From positions 1 to 35,553 of the forward strand of contig JANXUC010000099.1 in assembly GCA_025352065.1 (NCBI GenBank): a stretch of DNA of 35,553 nucleotides, written 5' to 3'. Numbering within the stretch: position 1 is the first letter of the stretch; each line of letters starts with the position of its first letter. Shown here piece by piece: positions 7,895 through 16,357 of the stretch. The notes beneath the pieces are model-generated. The model had not been told where the DNA came from. It saw only the letters and a program-made list of their open reading frames with translations, and searched no databases. The position numbers and the translations under genes are program-made. This stretch comes from Acidobacteriaceae bacterium (GTDB lineage Bacteria; Acidobacteriota; Terriglobia; Terriglobales; Acidobacteriaceae).

Positions 7895-9244
7895 ATGCAA
7901 CTGACGATTGAAAAACTCGTGTACGGCGGCGATGGACTGGCGCGGTTGCCGGCCGACGATTCTGCGATCAACGGCCCCGGCAAAGGTAAAGCTGTGTTCC
8001 TCCCCTTCGTTCTGGCGGGGGAGGCAATTGCGGCAACTCTTGTTGAGCAGCGTCCTGGTTTCGCGCGGGGACGTCTCGATTCAATCCTGCAAACGTCTCC
8101 TGATCGCGTCGCTCCGCAGTGCCCTCACTTCACAGCGTGTGGAGGTTGTCACTATCAACATGCGGGTTACGAAGAGCAGTTGAAAATTAAGGTTGAGATT
8201 CTGCGAGAAAATCTTCGTCGTCTGGCGAAGTTTGAGCTAGAGACGGAGATTATTGTTCACGCTTCGACTCCCTGGAACTACCGCAACCGCACGCGGCTGG
8301 CTTTGCGTCATGAAGGTGGATTCAAGCTGGGCTATCGACGCTTCGCTTCCGACGAAGTGTTGGCCGTCGAGGAGTGTCCCATCGTCTCGCCCCTGCTGCA
8401 GCAAGCCATCTATGCGATTTGGAAGCTAGGCCGTGACGGATCTATCCCAGCTTCACTGCATGAGGCGGAGCTCTTTGCTGACGCGGAAGACGAAAAGATG
8501 ATGGCGGTCTTTCATCAGGCCGCTGGTGATCAAAATTTCCCCGCGCGCCTGATTGGATCGCTACAGGCCGAGTTGCCGAGCCTTGAGTCGATTGCAGCGG
8601 TAAGCGAAAGAACTCCGTCGCGCAAGCAACCAGACCCCGAGCCTTCGAAGCCAAAGATTCTTGCAGGGAGTGGCGCTCTCACCTACAACGTTGGCGGGCA
8701 TGCCTACCAGGTCAGCGCGGGCGCGTTCTTCCAAAGCAATCGATATCTGATTCCGGAACTGGTCCGTCTCGTCACGGCCGGGCCATCTGGAAAGACGGCC
8801 GCAGGAGAAGTCGCGTTGGATCTATACGCCGGTGGAGGACTGTTTTCCCTGCCGCTGGCAGCAGACTTTCAGCGCGTCATCGCGGTGGAATCTTCTCCCC
8901 TTTCATTTGGCGATTTGCGTCGCAACCTTCCGCCTCACGCCAAAGCCGTCCGCGCAACCACCGAATCGTATTTAGAAGACGCTGGCCGCAAGTTGCGCGC
9001 GGACTTGATCGTCGTTGACCCCCCGCGCACAGGACTCGGCGCTCGTGTCGCCAAGAGCCTGGTGCAAAGCGGGACACCGCGCATCACTTACGTGTCGTGT
9101 GATCCTGCAACCTTGGCGCGTGATTTGGCGATACTTATCGACGGCGGCTACCGCGTCGCCGAGGCGCATCTGGTGGACTTGTTTCCGCAGACTTATCACC
9201 TTGAGACCGTTCTACATCTGGCTTGGCAAGGTGCGCGCAAATGA
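7895..9244 (+). CDS. 23S rRNA (uracil-5-)-methyltransferase, RlmD/RumA type
   Basis: SAM-dependent methyltransferase that makes 5-methyluridine in 23S rRNA. An N-terminal TRAM domain (about 1-65) is followed by a 4Fe-4S cluster site with C76-x5-C82-x2-C85 and C161. The Rossmann-like methyltransferase domain has the SAM loop LDLYAGGGLFSLP (309-321), VDPPRTGL (374-381), catalytic C402 in YVSCDPATLARD and general base E436 in PQTYHLETV. ATG 7895 is chosen because the TRAM domain starts there; the frame opens at 7856. The length of 449 is typical. It could be RlmD (m5U1939) or RlmC-like; the sequence does not decide the target. Its stop overlaps the next start as ATGA. Confidence 0.92.
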   Translation: MQLTIEKLVYGGDGLARLPADDSAINGPGKGKAVFLPFVLAGEAIAATLVEQRPGFARGRLDSILQTSPDRVAPQCPHFTACGGCHYQHAGYEEQLKIKVEILRENLRRLAKFELETEIIVHASTPWNYRNRTRLALRHEGGFKLGYRRFASDEVLAVEECPIVSPLLQQAIYAIWKLGRDGSIPASLHEAELFADAEDEKMMAVFHQAAGDQNFPARLIGSLQAELPSLESIAAVSERTPSRKQPDPEPSKPKILAGSGALTYNVGGHAYQVSAGAFFQSNRYLIPELVRLVTAGPSGKTAAGEVALDLYAGGGLFSLPLAADFQRVIAVESSPLSFGDLRRNLPPHAKAVRATTESYLEDAGRKLRADLIVVDPPRTGLGARVAKSLVQSGTPRITYVSCDPATLARDLAILIDGGYRVAEAHLVDLFPQTYHLETVLHLAWQGARK

Positions 9245-9879
9245 CTCCCAGTGAAATCACTCTGCTTTGGTTCCTTCTCGGCACCTGCCTTACGTTTGCG
9301 ATTATCGTCTATCTCGGATTGCGCCTGCGAAAACGTAGCATGATGGAAAACCTGCAATTCAAAGCGCAGGATATCTGGGTGCCGTTACAGACCTCAGGAT
9401 GGAACATCGCAAACCTGCTTTATGGCGTTCTACAGGATTTCTCCGCAACCGAAGCAGGCCTGATTGTAAGAGACTCTCGCGATGAAGAAGTCGGGAAGAT
9501 CACCTTCCACACCGGCGCGCGGAAGGGATGGATCACGATCCAGACGGGCGCCGAATTGCTCGAGGCGGACGTTTTACCCACACTTCTGCAGAGCATCACC
9601 CTGCACTCGGCAAACACCGCGCAAATCATCTGCACGTTCACTCGGCTACGAGGCGGCATCTACCGCTTCGACGCGAAGGGCATTGGCGCTCTCGAGAGCA
9701 AGCCTTCGAATCGATTCCAATTGACGCCGTGGTTCGAGTACCGATTGAATGATCAACCCATTGGCGGTGGCCAGCGCGTCGGTCGTTGGATTGACCGCGG
9801 AAGTTTGGTGGTTCTCCCCCACGATATTCCGCTGTCGATTCGGATGTTCGTTCTGGCGCTTCAAAGGCAAAGGGCTTAG
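9241..9879 (+). CDS. Single-pass membrane hypothetical protein
   Basis: A 212-residue protein whose ATG overlaps the stop of the methyltransferase gene (ATGA), a sign of translational coupling. An N-terminal hydrophobic segment (about residues 6-27, LLWFLLGTCLTFAIIVYLGL) is followed by basic residues, so it is probably anchored with the soluble part inside the cell. The soluble part contains LQTSGWNIANLLYGVLQDF and many beta-type stretches. I do not recognise a domain. The overlap may reflect compact packing more than a shared function. Confidence 0.8.
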   Translation: MTPSEITLLWFLLGTCLTFAIIVYLGLRLRKRSMMENLQFKAQDIWVPLQTSGWNIANLLYGVLQDFSATEAGLIVRDSRDEEVGKITFHTGARKGWITIQTGAELLEADVLPTLLQSITLHSANTAQIICTFTRLRGGIYRFDAKGIGALESKPSNRFQLTPWFEYRLNDQPIGGGQRVGRWIDRGSLVVLPHDIPLSIRMFVLALQRQRA

Positions 9880-9927
9880 CTCATATCATCCGCAGGTTCC
9901 CAATTTCTCGGCGAACTGCGACAATCG

Positions 9928-10968
9928 ATGCTTCGCCATTCAGACTATTGGGAGTCGTTTCTGAATTCAACTTTCCGCATTAATGTCGCCGTCATAGGGG
10001 CTGGAGCGTTCGGCCGCAACCACGCTCGCGTCTATCACGAATTGGAACAACAAGGGGAGGCCGTCCATCTGGCGGCTATCGTCGACGCCGATCCTGTTCG
10101 CGCGGATGCGGTGGCCCGCGAGTTTGGCGCGCGCGCTTTCGGATCGCTCGATCAGTTGCTGACCTGGAACGAGATTCAGGCAGCCTCGGTCGCGGTACCT
10201 ACGCAATTCCATCTGGCCACTGCGCGTCCTTTGATGGAAGCTGGCATCGATGTCCTCATTGAAAAGCCCATTGCTGCAACCCTGGCAGAGGCTGATGAAC
10301 TCGCGCAGGTCGCGAAACAGTACCAGCGGATCGCACAGGTCGGACATTTGGAGCGCTTTAACGCAGCGGTCCGCGCCACTTACCCTCTATTGAACCACCC
10401 TCTGTTTTTTGAGGTTCACCGGCTCAGCGTTTTCTCGCCGCGGTCGCTCGATGTCGATGTCGTCCTCGACTTGATGATCCACGACCTGGATATTGTTTTA
10501 TCTTTTGTAAACTCGCCTATCGAGCGTCTCCACGCGGTTGGACTGCCGGTGTTGACCAGTAAAGTGGACATCGCCAATGTTCGCCTGGAATTCGCCTCTG
10601 GGTGCGTGGCGAACCTGACCGCTAGCCGCGTTTCGACGGAGCGCGTTCGCAAGGTCCGCTTCTTCCAGCCGCACCAATATCTCTCTATCGACTACGGGCG
10701 GCAAGACTTACTGGTCTTCACCGTCGACCCTTCGGGGACAAATCCTGTCCCTGGACAGCCCGATTCGATGATTAAGGTGGCCAAGCCCGTGGTCGGCGCC
10801 GAGGAGCCTCTACGGGCCGAGCTTAGGGCCTTCCTGCACTCCGTTCGCACCCGGACCCAGCCCGTGGTGCCCCTGGAAGATGGTCGCCGTGCCCTTTCCG
10901 TGGCGCTGGACATTTTATCGGCCATCCGGGAGCACGGTCAGCGCATCCAAGTCCCAAGCATGCAATAG
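9928..10968 (+). CDS. Gfo/Idh/MocA-family oxidoreductase
   Basis: NAD(P)-dependent sugar oxidoreductase, 346 residues. The Rossmann motif VAVIGAGAFGRNHARVY lies near residues 20-36, and the family motif LIEKPIA about 90 residues later. The C-terminal substrate domain contains DLMIHDLDIVLSF and an arginine-rich strand. ATG 9928 has no ribosome site; a GGAG at 9951 precedes CTG 9961, so the true start may lie slightly downstream. In acidobacteria, similar enzymes lie near lipid A genes and some relatives (GnnA) oxidise UDP-GlcNAc at C3, but no lpx gene is in this window, so the substrate stays open. It lies 48 bases after the membrane protein gene. Confidence 0.88.
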   Translation: MLRHSDYWESFLNSTFRINVAVIGAGAFGRNHARVYHELEQQGEAVHLAAIVDADPVRADAVAREFGARAFGSLDQLLTWNEIQAASVAVPTQFHLATARPLMEAGIDVLIEKPIAATLAEADELAQVAKQYQRIAQVGHLERFNAAVRATYPLLNHPLFFEVHRLSVFSPRSLDVDVVLDLMIHDLDIVLSFVNSPIERLHAVGLPVLTSKVDIANVRLEFASGCVANLTASRVSTERVRKVRFFQPHQYLSIDYGRQDLLVFTVDPSGTNPVPGQPDSMIKVAKPVVGAEEPLRAELRAFLHSVRTRTQPVVPLEDGRRALSVALDILSAIREHGQRIQVPSMQ

Positions 10969-11193
10969 GTTGCCTTCCATCCGCCTTAGCGTCCAAATAA
11001 GGTCGTGACCTGGTCGCGGGCTAGGGAACGCTGAGTTGACGGTCTGGATGCCGCTGCAAGCGCCCGTAACTTTCGTTTTTCGCGTGGCAAGGGCAAGGAT
11101 GCGACAATAGATTTACCCAGGACAGCATCCTTAATTCATGCGCCTGCTTGTGAAATTCGGGCTAGCCCGGAGGCAGCCCCAACATTTCTGCTG

Positions 11194-12309
11194 ATGTCGA
11201 CGACCCAAATCCCGCCACGCGATCCTTCGGCCCCGCCGCCGAAACCCACGCCTCGATCCTCCGGAACCGAACTCTACGACCCCAACCACTGGGAGGATGC
11301 CTACCGGAATTCGGAGGTTTTTGACCCGCCCAAGCTCCTGATGGAAATGCAGGACGAGCTTTCCAAGTCGCGGCGTCGCGAAGCATTCTGGATCTCGGTT
11401 GCGGCGCATGTGATATTTTTCGCGGTTTTTTGGAACTCCGACAAATTTATCCGCTTCTTCCCAACCAACCACACATTGGTAAAGGCACCCAATTGGATGA
11501 AGCAGGAAGACGCGACGTTCATTGAGCTTCCAACAGACGCACAGAAGGTGACGAAGCGCCCTGATACCAAGATTATTTCCGACAAAGACCGCTTGGCCAC
11601 GCACAATATGCCAATCGATCCCAAGGAGCTGCAGAAGATCATTGAAAGCGCGCGGGCCGGAGCCCGGGGCGCCGCCGCACCCAGAGAAGCCGAACACCAG
11701 GGCCAAAACCAGGCAGTCGCCCAAAGCGCACCGGGCCCGAATCTGCCAAGCGCTCCGCATGAGGAGCATCTCCAACCACGTCAGGAGGTTGCGGAGATTA
11801 AGCCGTCACCCGATGGACCCAAAGTTTTGTTCGGGGGAACTGTTTCCGCAGGGACTGCGGTAGAACAAGCCGCCAGAGCGGCCGCAGCGAACCGCGGTGG
11901 AACCTACGGAGATGGCGGCGATAACGGCCTCTCTCACGGACGCCAGTCCAGCGCCGCCAGTGGGCTCGATATATTAAGCGACACGATGGGTGTCGACTTT
12001 GGCCCCTACCTGAAGCGCATAACCCATGACATCCAACGAAACTGGGAGAATCTGACTCCCGAGGTCGCTCGCCCGCCTCTTTATAAGAAAGGTATTCTTT
12101 CCATCGAATTCGTGATTTTGAAGGACGGAAAAGTAAGTGCGATGCGCCTTTCCACTACTTCAGGAGATGTAGCACTGGACCGCGCTGCCTGGGGCGGTAT
12201 AACGAACTCGAACCCGTTCCCTCCGCTTCCCAGCGACTTCCAGGGCGAAAACTTGATTCTTCGCTGCACGTTTTTCTACAACACGGACGGCAAGGATACC
12301 CTCCGGTAA
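11194..12309 (+). CDS. TonB-like energy transducer / TonB C-terminal domain protein
   Basis: A 371-residue inner-membrane protein. Residues 1-60 are cytoplasmic and proline-rich at the start. A single membrane span lies at about 64-80 (AFWISVAAHVIFFAVFW). A long periplasmic linker (90-260) is rich in Pro, Ala, Gly and Gln, and the last 110 residues form a TonB C-terminal domain (YLKRITHDIQRNWENL ... LSIEFVILKDGKVSAMRL). TonB proteins pass proton-motive force to outer-membrane receptors. This one has a much longer cytoplasmic part than E. coli TonB, so it is a TonB-family protein of unknown partner. It is followed by the peroxiredoxin-like gene after 21 bases. The 225-base gap upstream shows nothing clear. 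Confidence 0.85.
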   Translation: MSTTQIPPRDPSAPPPKPTPRSSGTELYDPNHWEDAYRNSEVFDPPKLLMEMQDELSKSRRREAFWISVAAHVIFFAVFWNSDKFIRFFPTNHTLVKAPNWMKQEDATFIELPTDAQKVTKRPDTKIISDKDRLATHNMPIDPKELQKIIESARAGARGAAAPREAEHQGQNQAVAQSAPGPNLPSAPHEEHLQPRQEVAEIKPSPDGPKVLFGGTVSAGTAVEQAARAAAANRGGTYGDGGDNGLSHGRQSSAASGLDILSDTMGVDFGPYLKRITHDIQRNWENLTPEVARPPLYKKGILSIEFVILKDGKVSAMRLSTTSGDVALDRAAWGGITNSNPFPPLPSDFQGENLILRCTFFYNTDGKDTLR

Positions 12310-12330
12310 AGCTCCGACGGAGATTAGCTC

Positions 12331-12864
12331 ATGCATGACACGCTAAGCGCGAAGCTGTCGCAGATCGTCCTACCCGACTCGGAAGGCCAGCAGATTCGGT
12401 TGGGTTCGTTGTGGGCAACCCAGCCCTGCGTGGTGGCTTTTCTTCGGCATTACGGTTGAATTTTCTGCCGTGAGCATGTCGCGCAGTTGCGCGAACGCGA
12501 AAAAGGATTCCAACTCAAGGGAGCAAGGATTGCCGCCATCAGCCTCGGCGACATGGCTTACGCTCGCATCTTCCGCGAAGACACCGGCATCACTTTTCCG
12601 TTGCTGATCGACGAAAACAAAATTGCTTACAACGCGGTTGGACTGCAGAATGGATCCATATTTCATGTGCTGCGCGCCGACAACCGCGCTGCCCGTATGC
12701 GAGCGAAGGCGGGCGGTCATGAGCAACACAAACTCGGCAGGAATCCGTTTCAGCTTGGAGGGAGCTTCATCTTTGCTCCCGGCAATGTGGATCTCTTTGC
12801 ACACCTGAGCGCAACGTTCGGAGACAATGCGCCGATGGCGAATTTGCTGGCGGCGTTGCCGTAA
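12331..12864 (+). CDS. Peroxiredoxin-like (AhpC/TSA_2, PRXL2-like) protein, candidate selenoprotein with in-frame TGA
   Basis: From ATG 12331 (GGAG eight bases upstream) one frame runs 177 codons to TAA 12864, broken only by TGA at 12457-12459. Around it the protein reads FLRHYG-[TGA]-IFCREHVAQLRE. In the AhpC/TSA_2 family this motif is normally RHFGCxxCRE, so TGA replaces the first redox Cys (residue 43) and the second, C46, is kept. Both sides are fully conserved in character: DSEGQQIRLGSL before; ITFPLLIDENKIAY, QLGGSFIFAPG and the C-terminal helix after. No other stop or frameshift occurs. A SECIS-like hairpin follows at 12479-12494. I infer a UxxC thiol-disulfide or peroxidase-type selenoprotein. 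The alternative is a nonsense mutation or base error from TGC/TGT. Selenocysteine machinery genes are not in the window, so this needs genome context. Confidence 0.82.
12469..12497 (+). promoter_or_regulatory. Candidate bacterial SECIS element
   Basis: TCGCGC (12479-12484) and GCGCGA (12489-12494) form a perfect 6-base stem around loop AGTT (12485-12488). CGT (12469-12471) can pair with ACG (12495-12497) across a one-sided 7-base bulge, extending the base. The apical loop begins 28 bases after the T of TGA 12457 and has G as its second base. Known bacterial SECIS rules (loop about 16-37 bases from UGA, small loop, G in its first two positions) are met. Its sequence is also coding, as expected for bacterial SECIS. 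Confidence 0.6.
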
Positions 12865-13039
12865 AGGGAGCAATGGCTGAACTGGAATACTTGGGAGGGG
12901 CATCGGCTTCAGCCGTCCCATTAGGGACCGGAAACATTCGGGCTTCAGATTCTGAGGCGGATCTTGTGGAGTTCGCAAAGAAACTCATGAAGAGGTCAAT
13001 CTTAGTCGTGCTGGGCCGACGTGATTTCGCGTTGATGGA

Positions 13040-13067
13040 GAGCCGAGAGCTGACAGCCGAGAGCCGC
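13040..13067. repeat. Four-copy 7-base tandem repeat
   Basis: GAGCCGA, GAGCTGA, CAGCCGA and GAGCCGC follow one another in the gap between the convergent peroxiredoxin-like and M13 genes, ending seven bases before the M13 stop. Degenerate 7-base repeats of this AGCTGA/AGCCGA type occur between genes in several bacterial groups. The rest of 12865-13074 holds small palindromes near 12904-12927 and no supported gene. Confidence 0.5.
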
Positions 13068-13074
13068 TCTTCCC

Positions 13075-15099
13075 CTACCACACCCGGCAGCGATCCTTCT
13101 TCACCATCGCCGCATCCGCCTTGCAGTGAAATGCTTCCCGGAACTCCGGCATATTAACAACCACGCCGCTGGCGCGATACTTCTCCGGAGAGTGTGGATC
13201 GGTCGTCGCTCGCAGGCGTTTTTCTTCGTCGCGTTCGTTGGCGCACCAACTCTGCCCGTAGCCGATGAAAAAGCGCTGCTCCGGGGTAAAGCCTTCAATC
13301 GGCTCCAGCTTCTGGACTTTCGTTGCATCCTTCCATGCGGCGTAGGCCAGAATCAAGCCACCAAGATCAGCGGTATCTTCCCCCAGCGTCAGCTTGCCGT
13401 TGATCTTGATGTCATCGACGATTGTGTAGCCCGAATATTGATCCGAAATACACTGCGCTCGCTTTTCGAATTCCTTGGCGTCTTCTGGAGTCCACCAGTC
13501 TTTCAGGTTCCCTGTCGCATCAAACTGGCGGCCCTCGTCATCAAAACCGTGCGTCAGTTCGTGACCCACCGTGCCACCTGTGTTGCCGTAATTGGGAGCG
13601 TCATCACTCTTTGCGTCGAACAGCGGCGGCTGCAAAATGCCCGCCGGGAAATTGATGTCGTTTACTTGCGGGTTGTAGTAAGCGTTGACCGTGGGAGGGG
13701 TCATTCCCCACTCGCCGCGATCAACAGGCTGGCCGATCTTGGCAAGTTGACGTCGATATTCGAAATGCGTGCCGCGATTGCCGTTGCTCGCATAGTCTCC
13801 TCGCTCAACCTCCAGCTTGGTGTAGTCGCGCCATTTATCGGGATAGCCAATCTTGTTGGCCATGCCATGCAATTTTTCCCGCGCCTTCTTCTTGGTGGTT
13901 TCGCTCATCCACGGAAGCTGTTGCAGATCGCGCTCCATGGCTTCCTGAATTCCCTTCACCATCCTGGCAGCGCGTTGTTTTGCATCGGGGCCAAAATATT
14001 TCTCCGCGTAGACCTGACCCAGCGCTTCGCCCAGATCGCTGTCCACTCCGTTGACGCACTTCTTCCAACGCGGCGGCATCTCTTCGCGACCTTGTAGAGT
14101 CTTGCCATAAAAACTAAAATCCTCTTTCAAGAATGGTGATGCTAGGTATTGGGCCTGCGAGTGCATGTAGTGCCAGCGCAAATAAGTTTTCCAATCGCTC
14201 AACTTCTCTTTTTTCAGTTCAGCTTCCAATCCGCTAAAGAATCCGGGCGAAGCCACATTGAGTGAAACCACCGTTGGCGTTCCTTCCTTCGCAAAAAAAG
14301 TACGCCAATCGAACGATGGAGTAATCGCTGTCAGTTCCTTCAGGGTCATACGATGATCCAGATTGTGCGGATCGCGCCGCTCGACTCGCGTCTGCGAGGC
14401 CTTGGCTAGCGCAGTCTCAATTCGCATCACGGTATACGCTGCCTTCTTGGCGGCGTCCGGCTTGTCCCCCAAAATTTCGAACATCTTCGCAACGTGTGCG
14501 ACATAGGCTTTGCGCAGGTCAACGGATTTTGCGTCGTCCTTGAAATAGAAATCGCGATCCGGCAAGCCAAGCCCGCCTTGATCCACGCCAGCAATCTGCT
14601 GCGTTGAATCCTTGAAATCTTGCAAAGAACTGTACCCAAAGAAATACAACGACGCATCCGGAGCGCTCGCCACCCAAGAGGCAAGTTCGCGCTTACTCTT
14701 CAGCGCAGCAATTTGCGCGAGTGTAGGTACCAGAGGCTTCGATCCCAAAGCTTCCACTGCGCTCTCATCCATGCACGAGGCGTAATAATCGCCAATTTTC
14801 TGTTCGTTGGAGCCTCGTGCCGCGTCCGCCTTGGCTGCGCTCTCCAGAAGCGCACGCAACTGCAGCAAGGTTTCATCCTGCAGCTTGCCGTAAGCACTCC
14901 AGCTGGACTGGTCGGCGGGAATCGGATTCTTCTTTTGCCAGTTGCTACACGAATACGCGTAGAAGTCCGTACAAGGATCAATGCTCGCATCCATCGAAGT
15001 GGTATCCAAAACTGGCTGCTTGAGAGCAGCGTCAGGGCTCTGCGCCACGGCAGCAGTCACCAACAGCACAGCAAGTAGAACGGTGAGCAACAAACGCAT
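13075..15099 (-). CDS. M13-family (neprilysin-like) zinc metallopeptidase, exported
   Basis: A 674-residue peptidase that cleaves oligopeptides. Residues 1-19 are a signal peptide (MRLLLTVLLAVLLVTAAVA). The M13 N-terminal domain follows (IDPCTDFYAYSCSNW, 40-54). The M13 catalytic domain has NAYYNP (472-477), the zinc site HELTH (513-517) within GHELTHGFDDEG, and the third zinc ligand E574 in GEDTADLGG (usually GENIADLGG). The C-terminus ends CRVW, the CxxW signature of M13 enzymes. The length matches the family. It is probably periplasmic or secreted. It lies 110 bases downstream of a membrane-anchored winged-helix regulator on the same strand. Confidence 0.95.
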   Translation of the reverse strand: MRLLLTVLLAVLLVTAAVAQSPDAALKQPVLDTTSMDASIDPCTDFYAYSCSNWQKKNPIPADQSSWSAYGKLQDETLLQLRALLESAAKADAARGSNEQKIGDYYASCMDESAVEALGSKPLVPTLAQIAALKSKRELASWVASAPDASLYFFGYSSLQDFKDSTQQIAGVDQGGLGLPDRDFYFKDDAKSVDLRKAYVAHVAKMFEILGDKPDAAKKAAYTVMRIETALAKASQTRVERRDPHNLDHRMTLKELTAITPSFDWRTFFAKEGTPTVVSLNVASPGFFSGLEAELKKEKLSDWKTYLRWHYMHSQAQYLASPFLKEDFSFYGKTLQGREEMPPRWKKCVNGVDSDLGEALGQVYAEKYFGPDAKQRAARMVKGIQEAMERDLQQLPWMSETTKKKAREKLHGMANKIGYPDKWRDYTKLEVERGDYASNGNRGTHFEYRRQLAKIGQPVDRGEWGMTPPTVNAYYNPQVNDINFPAGILQPPLFDAKSDDAPNYGNTGGTVGHELTHGFDDEGRQFDATGNLKDWWTPEDAKEFEKRAQCISDQYSGYTIVDDIKINGKLTLGEDTADLGGLILAYAAWKDATKVQKLEPIEGFTPEQRFFIGYGQSWCANERDEEKRLRATTDPHSPEKYRASGVVVNMPEFREAFHCKADAAMVKKDRCRVW

Positions 15100-15209
15100 T
15101 GCACTCTCCTACAACAAAAAGATGGCAAAGTTATCGGCGAATAGTATTACACGTCAACGCAAACTTGAAGATCGCCACTCGTTAGACGCGCGACTGCTGT
15201 TGATGTTAG

Positions 15210-16088
15210 CTAAGTGGCATGATAAGCCATCCGGATCAATGCACGCTGCGCAAACGGCACATAGAGGAGTGCAGCCATGGCAGCAATGGCGCCACCCAAT
15301 CCAAGCTGCTGCAGAATCAAGAACGGTGCGCACGCCCACAGCAAATCCAAGAGTAAGACGGCCGGGAAAAGACGCCGAAATTTCTCTCCCAGACGCTTTT
15401 GGTCGAAAGCCACGCTCGACAGCAGATAAAGCCGCAGCGGAATTCCGATGGCCGCGGTGAGCAGCACAATGCTCACGATTGTCTCCGGCCTCAACGGTGT
15501 GAGATGGATTCCCGCGGCGACCCCCACTTCCTCCAGTCGCACCAACGCTAGAATGTAAAAAATCAGATACATAATTTGCAGGAGGGCAAACCAGGTCCGC
15601 GACCAGACTCGACCTACAGCCGGGAGATCGCTCTCGACGAAGTCACTCTTTGGACGAACAGCCTCCGGCGGTTGATCTAGAGGCCGTTGATCCAACGGCA
15701 ATGGCGCGGAGACTGCTGGATTCGATTCAGAAACCGCCGCTTCTCCCCAGCGCACCGGTGCAATGAATCGGTATCCACGCCGAGCTAGTGTCTCGACAAA
15801 TCTAGGGTTCGCGGCTGAATCGTCGAGCGCATCTCGCAGCTTGTTGATTGCGGTGTTCAGGCCGTGATCGAAATCTACGAAGGTGTCATCTTTCCAAATG
15901 CGCGTCCGCAGTTCTTCGCGAGTCACAACTTCTCCGGGTCGCTCCACCAGCGCTGCCAGGATTTGGAAAGGCTGCTCCTGCAGACGAACCTTGACACCAC
16001 CCTTGCGCAGCTCCCCAGTCGCGAGGTCCGCCTCAAAGATCCCAAAATACACGACGCGCCCCGAGGCGCTTGGTGACGTAGTCGACAT
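15210..16088 (-). CDS. Membrane-anchored winged-helix (OmpR/PhoB-type) regulator
   Basis: A 292-residue protein starting at ATG 16088; the open frame extends to 16487 but the extra part is Arg/Ser-rich and antisense to miaA. Residues about 12-112 form a PhoB-type winged helix (LQEQPFQILAALVERPGEVVTREELRTRIW ... FVETLARRGYRFIAPV, quoted in part). A proline-rich linker follows, then about four hydrophobic segments (WFALLQIMYLIFYILALV; ETIVSIVLLTAAIGIPL; LFPAVLLLDLLWACAPFLI; GGAIAAMAALLYVPFA, boundaries approximate). There is no receiver domain. The layout resembles CadC/ToxR-type one-component regulators, though the C-terminal part is all membrane rather than a periplasmic sensor. It is followed on the same strand by the M13 peptidase, a possible target. 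Confidence 0.85.
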   Translation of the reverse strand: MSTTSPSASGRVVYFGIFEADLATGELRKGGVKVRLQEQPFQILAALVERPGEVVTREELRTRIWKDDTFVDFDHGLNTAINKLRDALDDSAANPRFVETLARRGYRFIAPVRWGEAAVSESNPAVSAPLPLDQRPLDQPPEAVRPKSDFVESDLPAVGRVWSRTWFALLQIMYLIFYILALVRLEEVGVAAGIHLTPLRPETIVSIVLLTAAIGIPLRLYLLSSVAFDQKRLGEKFRRLFPAVLLLDLLWACAPFLILQQLGLGGAIAAMAALLYVPFAQRALIRMAYHAT

Positions 16089-16210
16089 ACGAACGCGTAA
16101 GTGTAGCATTGCGCGAGTTGCTGCCTTGGTAGCGCTGGCGTCTCGCTGGTAGTCGCGGGGGCATCTTGCCCGCGCAGCCGCTGGTGTAAGTTCGCGCATA
16201 GAATACGCAT

Positions 16211-16357
16211 ATGAACGATCCGAACGAGAAGTCGCCTGAAACGCCGACGCGGCAGGCTTTACGCACCGAGACTCGCGGCGTGATTGTAGTTGCGCTCGCA
16301 GTTTTTGTCTTCTACATGGTCCGCTACTGCCACTTGGTGCATCGGAGCGCGCACTAG
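16211..16357 (+). CDS. Small single-span membrane protein upstream of miaA
   Basis: A 48-codon frame from ATG 16211 to TAG 16355-16357. The TAG shares its last base with the GTG start of miaA (TAGTG), suggesting translational coupling. The first 23 residues are polar and charged; then comes one hydrophobic span (GVIVVALAVFVFYMV, about 23-37) and a short basic, His-rich tail. The predicted topology is an N-in or N-out single-pass protein. No ribosome site is obvious. I do not recognise a family. The exact overlap and clean membrane segment are the evidence that it is real. Confidence 0.5.
   Translation: MNDPNEKSPETPTRQALRTETRGVIVVALAVFVFYMVRYCHLVHRSAH

Noticed and set aside
12457-12459. TGA read as a simple nonsense mutation
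   Set aside because: Possible but less likely: it falls precisely on the redox Cys codon, the rest of the gene is intact, and a SECIS-like hairpin follows. Kept as the stated alternative.
12873-13157. 94-codon plus-strand frame after the peroxiredoxin-like gene
   Set aside because: It runs through small palindromes and a heptamer repeat, then antisense into the M13 gene. Its ribosome site is too close to the start and the sequence is low-complexity.
13126-14097. 323-codon frame antisense to the M13 peptidase
   Set aside because: The sense strand carries all M13 motifs; the antisense frame has no recognisable domain.
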